Notes: generated by a model not told the origin, from the sequence alone. DNA of 64,000 bases from Candidatus Nitrosopumilus sp. (GCA_003702525.1 REGJ01000001.1:56093-120092), one strand, 5' to 3'. Positions 36,916 to 45,154 are shown, numbered from the stretch's first letter. Program-made: numbers and translations.

Positions 36916-37947
36916 ATGGATTTAAAGTTTGCAGAAATTAGTCTAGCCAAACAACCCAACACTAGGCATATCTATTTTAATTTCAAAAGGATCCATTTTA
37001 CATTGGATGACATCTTCAAAGAACTTTATGATGAACTAAAAGAATCATGTAATTCCTGCAAATCAAATTTAATTTCTCTATCGGGAGGACTAGATAGTTC
37101 CATTATTGCGTATTTTCTCAAAGACAAAAAACCAAATACCTTAGCAATAATTGCAGAAGACTTTGTTTCAACAGATCTAACGTATTGTCAATTAGTTTCA
37201 AAAGAGATGGAATTACCATTGACAATCTACAATGTAAAAACTGCAGAGATTCTTGAAGCAGTTGAACAAACAATAAAAATTCTAAAAAATTTTAACGACA
37301 TTGAGATCAGAAATAACGTTGTCATGTATCTTGCCATAAAGTGGGCAAAAGATAATGGAGAAAAATCAATCATTACGGGTGATGGAGCAGATGAATTATT
37401 TGCAGGGTATAATTTCCTGATACACAAATCAGAAGGAGAGTTAGAGTCTGAGATAAACAGAGTCTGCTCAATTATGCACTTTCCAACACAAGAAATTGGA
37501 AAGGCACTAGGAATTGAGATAGAATCACCATTTCTAAGTGACAAAGTGATCAATTTAGCAAAAAAAATTCCTGCAAATTTTAAGGTAAAAGAAGAGAATG
37601 GGAAAAAACATGGGAAATGGATATTACGTAAAACATTCGAATCTCATATTCCAGAACAAATTGTATGGAGAGAGAAATCACCTATGCAAGAAGGTTCAGG
37701 AACGTCAGGATTGACAAATCTATTTGAATCAATTATTGAAGAAGAAAAATATGTGGAAAAGAAGTTAACAGTTGAAAAAGAAGACGACGTCATAATTAGA
37801 AGCAGAGAGTCAATGCACTATTATGAAATTTTTAAGAAATTGTATGGCTCACCAGTAGACAAGGATGCAAAAACTGCGTGTCCATATTGTAAACACAAAG
37901 TTGAAAATTCAAAATTTTGTAGAATGTGTGGTGCCTTTCCTATCTAA
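36916..37947 (+). CDS. Asparagine synthase C-domain-like PP-loop amidotransferase with C-terminal zinc ribbon
   Basis: LISLSGGLDSSIIA, ITGDGADELFAGYN; CPYCKHKVENSKFCRMCGAFPI; no N-terminal class-II glutaminase. Confidence 0.8.
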   Translation: MDLKFAEISLAKQPNTRHIYFNFKRIHFTLDDIFKELYDELKESCNSCKSNLISLSGGLDSSIIAYFLKDKKPNTLAIIAEDFVSTDLTYCQLVSKEMELPLTIYNVKTAEILEAVEQTIKILKNFNDIEIRNNVVMYLAIKWAKDNGEKSIITGDGADELFAGYNFLIHKSEGELESEINRVCSIMHFPTQEIGKALGIEIESPFLSDKVINLAKKIPANFKVKEENGKKHGKWILRKTFESHIPEQIVWREKSPMQEGSGTSGLTNLFESIIEEEKYVEKKLTVEKEDDVIIRSRESMHYYEIFKKLYGSPVDKDAKTACPYCKHKVENSKFCRMCGAFPI

Positions 37948-37949
37948 GA

Positions 37950-38087
37950 CTATTTGTATTTACGAGGTTTTTTGATGAATATTCTTCTACAACCATTACA
38001 ACAAAAATAGAATTTTTTACCATCATGTTCATGTAATAATGCTAATTCTTCATCAAGTTCAATTCCACAAACAGGATCTACTGGCAC
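37950..38087 (-). CDS. 45-aa YHS-domain-like microprotein MPVDPVCGIELDEELALLHEHDGKKFYFCCNGCRRIFIKKPRKYK
   Basis: Read by hand; DPVCG...FYFCCNGC; GTG start. Confidence 0.75.
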   Translation of the reverse strand: MPVDPVCGIELDEELALLHEHDGKKFYFCCNGCRRIFIKKPRKYK

Positions 38088-38135
38088 AACATTTTCTTCT
38101 ATAAATTCTATTTATAGATTCACTAAAAAATAATC

Positions 38136-38501
38136 CTAGGCGTTAACAATTTCAAGGATTTTTTTTGGAAGAGTACCATAATCAGAGTCAGGTTCTGCTG
38201 CAACATACAAAATATCTTCATTGATTGGAACACTAATTGCCAGTGCTCTTTCACGAGAGGCTAATGCAAAATTTACAGTTCCAAGTTGCTTATCAAACTC
38301 TCTTCTCATTTTAACACGTAAAGCAAGTTCCATGAAAATCATCTCATCATCTTTTTCACTTTCCAAAGGTTCAACATTTGGTTTCATTCCACCTGCAACC
38401 AATCTACCTCTTTCATTAATTACACCAGCAAATCTAATTTTTGGGTCAACGTCTATAATGGAATCACAAATTTTTGAGTAATCATATATCTTACCAGACA
38501 T
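38136..38501 (-). CDS. Conserved hypothetical protein
   Basis: ORF track; roadblock/profilin-like feel. Confidence 0.65.
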   Translation of the reverse strand: MSGKIYDYSKICDSIIDVDPKIRFAGVINERGRLVAGGMKPNVEPLESEKDDEMIFMELALRVKMRREFDKQLGTVNFALASRERALAISVPINEDILYVAAEPDSDYGTLPKKILEIVNA

Positions 38502-38562
38502 GCGTTCTGATTCAAAGATCCCCCACTTATTAGCTTTCTACAAAATTTTGAAGTTGAACATC

Positions 38563-39663
38563 CTATGAGGTTAATTTCTTTACAAGACTAAGAAACTCTT
38601 CATCTGAATAAGGAGGAATCTTCATCACTTCAAGATTCTCCGATACATGTTCTACAGATTTTTGGCCAACAAGGGGTGCAATAACTCCTGGAGAAGAGCG
38701 AATAAACTGTAATGCTCTCATAGAGGGTTTCAAGTCACTAAATTCAGGCATTACACCAGGTTGTAACAAACGACCTTGCATTAAAGGAACGCTTGTAAAG
38801 ACACCAATATCTAACCTTGTTGCAGATTCTAAAACAGATACAGGATTGTTTTGAATTGTTTGGGTTTTGCCAAGTAATGCTTGATCATAATACAGATTGA
38901 ATGGTAATTGAATAAACTTGAATCCATGGTTTTCTCCACCTGCTTTTTTTGCCATATTTACCGTATCCTCTAATGAAAGATACTGAGGATTATCATTTGG
39001 AACTCTAAAGCACTCCCAGGTAGCCATTCCATAGAATTTGATTTTGCCTTCATCACGTTTTTGTTCATACAATTCAAAAACGGATTGTAAATTTTTTAGA
39101 AATTGTTCTTTTGAAACATCTTTGATTTGACCTTCTACAGCATTGTGTAGATACATCAAATCAACACATTCTAAATCAAGATTTTTCAAACTTCGATCTA
39201 ATTGATCTGAAAGGTAAGTAGGGGTCATACAATGATAGCCAGATGTGATATCTCCTTCTTTGACAACTCCTTTGTCAGTATACTCCTGTTTTACAAACTC
39301 CCAAAAACCTAACTGAACATCAGCATCATTTGTAACATACCCGTTTTTAGTTGAGACAAAAATCTGATCACGTGTGATTTTATTTTCTTGGATTAATTCA
39401 GATATTGATTTGCCCACAGAGCGTTCTGCCTTTTGAGCACGATAATTAATGGCAGTGTCAACTACATTAACACCAGACAAAATAGATTGCTTTACTGCTG
39501 CAGATACTAGTTCATCAGTTCTAGAATCAGCATCACCAAGATAGGTTCCAATTCCAACATTTGACAAAGTCAAGTTCTCAAATTCTTTGAAATTGTCTTG
39601 ATTTACGCTTGAATTTTGGGCAAATTTTTTGGTTCCTTCAGGAGTTGCAAATCCAGAAATCAT
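38563..39663 (-). CDS. Aldo/keto reductase family protein
   Basis: GVNVVDTAINYR, LDLECVDLMYLHN. Confidence 0.88.
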   Translation of the reverse strand: MISGFATPEGTKKFAQNSSVNQDNFKEFENLTLSNVGIGTYLGDADSRTDELVSAAVKQSILSGVNVVDTAINYRAQKAERSVGKSISELIQENKITRDQIFVSTKNGYVTNDADVQLGFWEFVKQEYTDKGVVKEGDITSGYHCMTPTYLSDQLDRSLKNLDLECVDLMYLHNAVEGQIKDVSKEQFLKNLQSVFELYEQKRDEGKIKFYGMATWECFRVPNDNPQYLSLEDTVNMAKKAGGENHGFKFIQLPFNLYYDQALLGKTQTIQNNPVSVLESATRLDIGVFTSVPLMQGRLLQPGVMPEFSDLKPSMRALQFIRSSPGVIAPLVGQKSVEHVSENLEVMKIPPYSDEEFLSLVKKLTS

Positions 39664-39960
39664 GTTTTAAGATAATTTTTACTAAATTTATGATTAACTT
39701 CATTTTTTCTATACTAAACACTACGGATTTGGGTACAAAAAATTGAAGATTCTAGTTTGAATCCTTATTATCAATAAAATTAGTGATTTCTTGATTATCC
39801 GTCAGATAATTGTTTTTTGACAATGGATCAAAGTAGCCATCAGAGTCAATAATTTACTCAAAGTGGAATTTATCAAAAAACAAGTTTTTGATAATCTGTT
39901 GGGAGGTGAAACGAAATAGCAACGTTAGCAGATTATGCAACAGTAGGCGATTCAGTCAGT

Positions 39961-40248
39961 TTGGCAAAAATTGGTGATAAAGCATTTACAATTACATTCA
40001 TTGAGGATTCAGATTATACTCAAGGAGATCAAATCACAAAAGGAGTAAAGATCACAACTAAGGAAACTTTTGAGATTGAAGGGAATTTTCTAAATAAATT
40101 CCATACAACTAGAGTAGCAATTGTAAAGAAATTCAGTAATGAGAAATTGCGTTCTGATGTGAATAAGGGTAATTCCTTAGGACCAGTAAAATGTGTCTCT
40201 GAGAAATCAGCCTCTGGAAAAAGCTTCTATAATTTAGTAGATGCATAA
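39961..40248 (+). CDS. Hypothetical protein
   Basis: ORF track. Confidence 0.6.
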   Translation: MAKIGDKAFTITFIEDSDYTQGDQITKGVKITTKETFEIEGNFLNKFHTTRVAIVKKFSNEKLRSDVNKGNSLGPVKCVSEKSASGKSFYNLVDA

Positions 40249-40299
40249 TTGAGTTTTAAGAAATTAAACTCATTTATCCAATATTTTTTAAAATTATCT

Positions 40300-40334
40300 A
40301 AAGTGCCGCTGGCCCCCGCAAGTATTGACACTTT
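40300..40334. terminator. Inverted repeat AAAGTG...CACTTT around a GC-rich core
   Basis: GCCGCTGGCCCCCGCAAG is GC-rich against an AT-rich background. Confidence 0.35.
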
Positions 40335-40375
40335 GTAATCAATATCAAAAATTATTTTAATTTTAAAAAAGAGCT

Positions 40376-40417
40376 TTTTTCATCCATGGTAATTTCACAG
40401 GGCGGATTGAGTTTTTT
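40376..40417 (-). repeat. 3' element copy A: AAAAAACTCAATCCGCCCTGTGAAAT ... GAAAAAAGCTCTTTTTT
   Basis: 26-nt identity with 40803-40828; directly after the stop of the Cys-rich CDS. Confidence 0.75.
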
Positions 40418-40524
40418 TATTTATGGCAATCACAACTGCAACTGTTTGGAATACATCTGTGGTTAAGACAGTCTTTACAACCTTTACTTCGTCCACTTTT
40501 TACCCTTAACCATTCCTTGTCCAC
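40417..40524 (-). CDS. 35-aa Cys-rich microprotein (M/V)DKEWLRVKSGRSKGCKDCLNHRCIPNSCSCDCHK
   Basis: GTG start in register with ATG 712 when the two ~60-nt leaders are aligned. Confidence 0.65.
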   Translation of the reverse strand: MDKEWLRVKSGRSKGCKDCLNHRCIPNSCSCDCHK

Positions 40525-40557
40525 GATTACGATTTAATCTAGTCCATTTTTAACAAT

Positions 40558-40584
40558 ATTGCCTATTCTCAAAGAGTTTAGAAT
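40558..40584 (-). promoter_or_regulatory. Copy 3 of repeated upstream element
   Basis: Core starts 59 nt upstream of GTG 40524. Confidence 0.75.
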
Positions 40585-40603
40585 CTAATCGTCTTTCTGA
40601 TCT

Positions 40604-40696
40604 TCAATGTATTTTTTTAAATTCTTCTTGTTTTAGTCCTTCTTCAAGTATTCTTACCTGTTCTTTTTGTCTGAATTCTTCTTGTTCGTCAGGCAT
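40604..40696 (-). CDS. 30-aa charged microprotein MPDEQEEFRQKEQVRILEEGLKQEEFKKIH
   Basis: Read by hand. Confidence 0.4.
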   Translation of the reverse strand: MPDEQEEFRQKEQVRILEEGLKQEEFKKIH

Positions 40697-40785
40697 AGTG
40701 TATTTTGTCTCTAATTGTATATAACATAGTGATAAATTATTTCCTAGTGCTAAAAATCATCATTTATTGAGAAGAAAAAAATGAT

Positions 40786-40828
40786 CTTTTTCCTCTAGTG
40801 TCATTTCACAGGGCGGATTGAGTTTTTT
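40786..40828 (-). repeat. 3' element copy B: AAAAAACTCAATCCGCCCTGTGAAAT ... GAAAAAGATCATTTTTTT
   Basis: 10 nt after the stop of CDS 40839-41306. Confidence 0.75.
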
Positions 40829-40838
40829 AGAATCTAGT

Positions 40839-41306
40839 TTATTGACACCATTCTGCTTGAACAATACCATCTTTTACTTCTTGCATGCATAATGCATATT
40901 CGTATCCATAGCACATTCCAGTATCTTCACTGTCAACCTCAGAGCCCTCTTTTGCTTGGCAGAAACTCTGACATTCAGAGGAATCACTGCATGTCATTTC
41001 TCCATCACTAGTTGGCATATTGCAAGACTTGTCAGCATCTATGGCATTGCTCCAGATTCCCCATTGCCCACCTGCCATCTGACACTCTTTACTTTCAGGA
41101 ATGGATTCGACAAAGTGTTTTCCATCTGCCGTCCTGCATTGTCTTGGATAGGATTCCATGACTGGATTTCCCTCATCAACACATTCTTGGAAGTTAGTAG
41201 CTGTAGAAGTTGACTGCAAATCCATTGAGTTGATAAAATTAAAGGTCAAAAGAACTATCATAATTATTATTGCAACAATAATTACTCCAATAAACATAGT
41301 CTTCAT
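40839..41306 (-). CDS. Membrane-anchored/secreted Cys-rich protein
   Basis: N-terminal TM; FQECVDEGNPVMESYPRQCRTADGKHFVE; 12 or so Cys. Confidence 0.75.
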   Translation of the reverse strand: MKTMFIGVIIVAIIIMIVLLTFNFINSMDLQSTSTATNFQECVDEGNPVMESYPRQCRTADGKHFVESIPESKECQMAGGQWGIWSNAIDADKSCNMPTSDGEMTCSDSSECQSFCQAKEGSEVDSEDTGMCYGYEYALCMQEVKDGIVQAEWCQ

Positions 41307-41391
41307 GAATTGTCTGATAAAGTTTCAAACTTAAGCGTATTGATGAGTTTAGAATAAAAAAATCAAAATAATTTTTGATATTTATTACAAT

Positions 41392-41844
41392 TTGTCAATA
41401 CTTGCGCCTAAGATTTTTAATCCAGAAATATTCAGTGTCTACATGTTCTCATTTTTCACTACAAATGAAGCAAATGAAGCACTTCCTGATGTCATAAAGA
41501 AATACGAATATGCGTTGGCAAAACAAAATGAAGTGAAAAAACTTGAACAGCAATTACAAATGAGCGTGTCTACTACTAACTCCTTTGAGGAATATGTTAC
41601 TTTAAAGCAGCAACTAAACTCTTCAATCACAAAATTCTATGAATCAGTTGAAATCCTTGAGAATACTGGAGTTGTAGTAAAAAGCATTGATCAAGGACTG
41701 CTTGACTTTCCATCCAAACGATTTGATGAAGAAGTCTGGCTATGTTGGAAATATGGTGAAACTGAAATAAAATTCTGGCATGAAAAAGATTCTGGATTTA
41801 TGGGTAGAAAGCCTATTGAAGTAAATGATGAATCTTTGGTTTAA
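41392..41844 (+). CDS. DUF2203-like protein (start probably MFSFFTTNEA)
   Basis: FFTTNEANEALPDVIKKYEYAL... EEVWLCWKYGETEIKFWHE. Confidence 0.65.
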   Translation: MSILAPKIFNPEIFSVYMFSFFTTNEANEALPDVIKKYEYALAKQNEVKKLEQQLQMSVSTTNSFEEYVTLKQQLNSSITKFYESVEILENTGVVVKSIDQGLLDFPSKRFDEEVWLCWKYGETEIKFWHEKDSGFMGRKPIEVNDESLV

Positions 41845-42193
41845 TTTCTAACAAAATTTTTGACATCAATTGTTTTGAGTATGCTAGATGTTTCACATAA
41901 GAATTTAGACAATGTGTGGATGTTATCTCCCATCTCAGTTGAGTTTGCACAAAGTGAAAAATCTGAATCTGCACTTGAATGCTGAAACGATGTTGCTGAA
42001 TCAAACATTATCATTTTCTTGTCTTTTTGAACAATCAATCTTACTTTAGAAGAAAGTTTTCCAATTTTGGTTTCATTGGCATTGAATCTTTTTCACAAAT
42101 GGTAATCTTTTCAGGAATTATACTGTGATACATTCTTGAAACATCATCTAGTGTTGTAACTATGTAAAGTTCATCTGTTGGTTCTTCAATCAT
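41841..42193 (-). pseudogene. Frameshifted gene, two frames join at a 5-nt homopolymer
   Basis: Inserting one A at T5 42089-42093 (plus strand) restores MIEEPTDELYIV...ICEK-RFNANETKIGKLSSKVRLIVQKDKKMIMFD...FVRN. Confidence 0.65.
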
Positions 42194-42420
42194 TTGACAT
42201 TATCGAAATTGTTGAAGGTTATGCTGAAGGACAGGATTCTTTTACTGTAAATGTTGATGCCCCTCAAAAAACATTTGAAGCCATTGATTTGGAATTGCCT
42301 GAATGGATGATCTATCTTGCAATTGCAGGAATTCTCATGGTTGGTGCTGTTGTATTTGTGTTCTTAAAGAAATCCAAAACCAACATTGAGGAAGAATGGG
42401 GAGAGAATGAAGAACTCTAA
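42178..42420 (+). CDS. C-terminal membrane-anchor-like fragment
   Basis: Ig-like-looking stretch then one TM and Lys tail, no signal peptide. Confidence 0.45.
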   Translation: MVLQSFDIIEIVEGYAEGQDSFTVNVDAPQKTFEAIDLELPEWMIYLAIAGILMVGAVVFVFLKKSKTNIEEEWGENEEL

Positions 42421-42620
42421 TCCCTTCTCTTTTTATCTCGACAAATACCGCATAGGTAATTTTTCTTAAAATTCTCTAGTTCTACTTGAAACTCTTGCGT
42501 TTGATAGTATGATTCTCCTGTTTGGAGTCCGCCTGGTACCTTTTTGCCACAATTTGTACAGATAATTTCTACATCAAATTTTATTTTTTTCTCATTTTCC
42601 AAAACTCTCCCAATTATCAT
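42417..42620 (-). CDS. Small zinc protein (CTNC...CGIC)
   Basis: ORF track. Confidence 0.65.
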   Translation of the reverse strand: MIIGRVLENEKKIKFDVEIICTNCGKKVPGGLQTGESYYQTQEFQVELENFKKNYLCGICRDKKRRD

Positions 42621-42697
42621 GATTGGATTTGGTTGATTTTTTTAATAAACAATGGCCCAAAACCCAATCTCATGAAATATTATACTGAAAAACTTTA

Positions 42698-43597
42698 TTG
42701 TTTTTGATGCTCTCAGTATGGTTTAGAGTCATTAGAATCCGCTTTCTTTTGGCATCTGTAATTGCAGTATCTGTTGGACTAACTCTTAATTGGTGGCAAA
42801 ATTCAACCATTCAACCATTTGATGCACTTTTGACTTTTGCAGGAGTTATGGCATTACATGCTAGTGTTGATTTACTAAATGATTTTTGGGATTTTAAACG
42901 AGGAATTGATGCAAAAACTCCTAAAACAAAGATGAGTGGAGGAACGGGAGTTCTTCCAGAAGGATTACTCAAACCATCTAGTGTCTATCGTGCAGGAATT
43001 GCGTTTTTGGTAATTGGCTCTGCAATCGGAGCGTACTTTGTAATTACTGATGGAATAATCATTGCAATAATTTTGGGGTTTGCAATATTGTCTATTTACT
43101 TTTACTCTACTAAAATTGTTGATTCTGGACTAGGTGAATTTTTTGTTGCAGTAAAAGGCTCTATGATTGTTCTTGGTACATTTTTTATTCAATCTGGACA
43201 GATAACTGTAGAATCTATTCTCGCAGGTATAGTTGTCGGAACTTTATCTGCATTGGTTTTGTTTATTGCGTCATTTCCAGATCATGATGCTGATAAATCA
43301 AAAGGAAGAAAAACGCTAGTCATTACTGTTGGAAAACAAAATGCAACAAAACTGTTTTGGATATTCCCCTTTGTTTCCTATGGTGCAATAATTGTAGGTG
43401 TCTCTTTGAATTTATTTCCGTTAATTTCTTTGATTACTTTTCTTAGTATTCCATTAATGATAAAATCTGGATTTGGTTTGCAGAAAAATTATGATTCTGT
43501 TGATGAATTGGTTCCTTTCATGTCTTCTACTTTGATGTTTAGTAGGATCACTGGTGCATTATTTGTTCTAAGTTTTCTAATTGACTTTACAGCCTAA
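42698..43597 (+). CDS. UbiA-family prenyltransferase (MenA-like)
   Basis: DLLNDFWDFKRGID, DHDADKSKGRKT, multiple TM. Confidence 0.85.
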   Translation: MFLMLSVWFRVIRIRFLLASVIAVSVGLTLNWWQNSTIQPFDALLTFAGVMALHASVDLLNDFWDFKRGIDAKTPKTKMSGGTGVLPEGLLKPSSVYRAGIAFLVIGSAIGAYFVITDGIIIAIILGFAILSIYFYSTKIVDSGLGEFFVAVKGSMIVLGTFFIQSGQITVESILAGIVVGTLSALVLFIASFPDHDADKSKGRKTLVITVGKQNATKLFWIFPFVSYGAIIVGVSLNLFPLISLITFLSIPLMIKSGFGLQKNYDSVDELVPFMSSTLMFSRITGALFVLSFLIDFTA

Positions 43598-43622
43598 ACA
43601 GTTCTTTAACTATAAGTTTTAA

Positions 43623-43649
43623 ATTCTAAACTCTTTGAGAATTAACAAT
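43623..43649 (+). promoter_or_regulatory. Copy 4 of repeated upstream element ATTCTAAACTCTTTGAGAATTAACAAT
   Basis: Core starts 60 nt upstream of TTG 43684. Confidence 0.7.
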
Positions 43650-43683
43650 CGACTTTTATTCTAGAATTATGAAGTTGTGAATA

Positions 43684-43773
43684 TTGAAACATGTAGTAAT
43701 TGGAGCTGTAGGAGGCGGAGTTGCAGTGCAAAGAGCTGGATTGAATTTGGGTTCTGTCAAGCTTGTTGAGTAA
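43684..43773 (+). CDS. 29-aa microprotein MKHVVIGAVGGGVAVQRAGLNLGSVKLVE (TTG start), alternative frame from GTG 43677
   Basis: Position relative to copy 4; frame ambiguous. Confidence 0.4.
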   Translation: MKHVVIGAVGGGVAVQRAGLNLGSVKLVE

Positions 43774-43853
43774 TCATTTGAGAAATGGTCGATAATTACT
43801 TTCAATCCTGATTATTTCCTAAATTCTTAAATTCACAGTTTATCAAATATATC

Positions 43854-43907
43854 TAGTCCTTAAAGTCCTACGCAATGAATTGCAATCAAGCGTATCTTTT
43901 TGGACTA
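43854..43907. ncRNA. Candidate structured element
   Basis: Nested stems TAGTCC/GGACTA, TACGC/GCGTA. Confidence 0.3.
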
Positions 43908-43962
43908 CTGTAATTATTCCACATAGGATAATCTGATATACAACATAAAAATTACTAATATT

Positions 43963-44736
43963 ATGGAAAATTCAGATCACTCTGATCAAAAATCAAGAGA
44001 TTCTGAAAAAGATAGATCTACTTTTTTAAAAAAAGCTGCAGATTTACTTGTAGAACAAAATAAAGATATTGCAGAATTATTGCTAAAACAAAATACTGAG
44101 ACATCTAATTTCTTAATGGAGCAGAGCAAGGATATTACAAATTTGTTAGTAACACACAACAAAGAGATTCTCAAATTAGTTGAAATAGGCTCTAAAAATA
44201 AAGAGTGGATAATTGAACAAAGACAACAAAATACTGAATATCTATTAGAAAAAAGAACTAAAAGAAGTTCTGATTTACTTTTAGCAAGAAATAAAGCAAT
44301 TTCTCAAATATTGATCAATAAAAGAATAGATGATATTAAATTGAAAATGATGCAATCGGAAGCAGACCTGGATTTTGCAGGTTCTCGAAAATTTAATGAG
44401 TTTTCTAATGAATTAATACAAAGACAACAAGATGAAGCAAGAGAATTATTAGAGCAACAAAACCAAGAGGCTGCAGAGTTATTATCTAAACAAGACGAAG
44501 AAGCAAGAGAATTATTAAAAATTCAAATGGATACTGTCAAAACTATGCCTGAAATTAATACAGAATTAATTGAATTAATCTACAAACAAAACCAAGAGGC
44601 TGCAGATTTGTTATCTGAACAAGCAAGAAATGCTGCAAAACTACTAGTGGAACAAAACAAGGATTTGGCAATACTAGTCTCAGACCAAAATCACGCTACA
44701 ATCAAATTATTTGTTGATTATTACGGAAATAATTGA
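43963..44736 (+). CDS. Hendecad-repeat coiled-coil protein
   Basis: Many consecutive 11-residue units LLVEQNKDIAE, LLLKQNTETSN, FLMEQSKDITN ... Confidence 0.85.
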   Translation: MENSDHSDQKSRDSEKDRSTFLKKAADLLVEQNKDIAELLLKQNTETSNFLMEQSKDITNLLVTHNKEILKLVEIGSKNKEWIIEQRQQNTEYLLEKRTKRSSDLLLARNKAISQILINKRIDDIKLKMMQSEADLDFAGSRKFNEFSNELIQRQQDEARELLEQQNQEAAELLSKQDEEARELLKIQMDTVKTMPEINTELIELIYKQNQEAADLLSEQARNAAKLLVEQNKDLAILVSDQNHATIKLFVDYYGNN

Positions 44737-44863
44737 TCTTAGATTCACTGCGTTTTTGTTCGTAATAGTGAGTCTAGTGAGTCTATTATCTTTCTTAGGA
44801 CAAGAATGAAGAACAGTAGTAAATCTTGTCAACTATTAGGCGCAAATTTATTAGTAAAACTCT

Positions 44864-45154
44864 ATGAGAAAAAATATGAGTGAAGAGCAATTAGAGGCAT
44901 TAATAGTTCAAACAATCAATGGAGCTGTAGCAACAATTCCAGCATACTTGGATGAAATAAAAGAAAACAAAGAAGTTCTAAAAGTTGAAGATCCAAAAGA
45001 GTTTGTTTATGGAATTGTTATGGGCATGGCATTAGGAATGAGTGGTGCAATACTTAGTGCACAAAAAGAAATGCCAACACCAGAAGATCAAATCAAAGTC
45101 AGAGATATCGTCTACAAACATATTCCAGAGATAAGAGAACGGATTTTCAGTTGA
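44864..45154 (+). CDS. Conserved hypothetical protein
   Basis: ORF track; overlaps next gene by 4 nt. Confidence 0.65.
   Translation: MRKNMSEEQLEALIVQTINGAVATIPAYLDEIKENKEVLKVEDPKEFVYGIVMGMALGMSGAILSAQKEMPTPEDQIKVRDIVYKHIPEIRERIFS

Noticed and set aside
40376-40836. The duplicated 3' element translates on the minus strand as KKLNPPCE(I/M)T(M/L) in both copies
   Set aside because: Copy A has an in-frame TAA just upstream and no plausible start before the conserved part; position after stop codons fits a 3' UTR element better.
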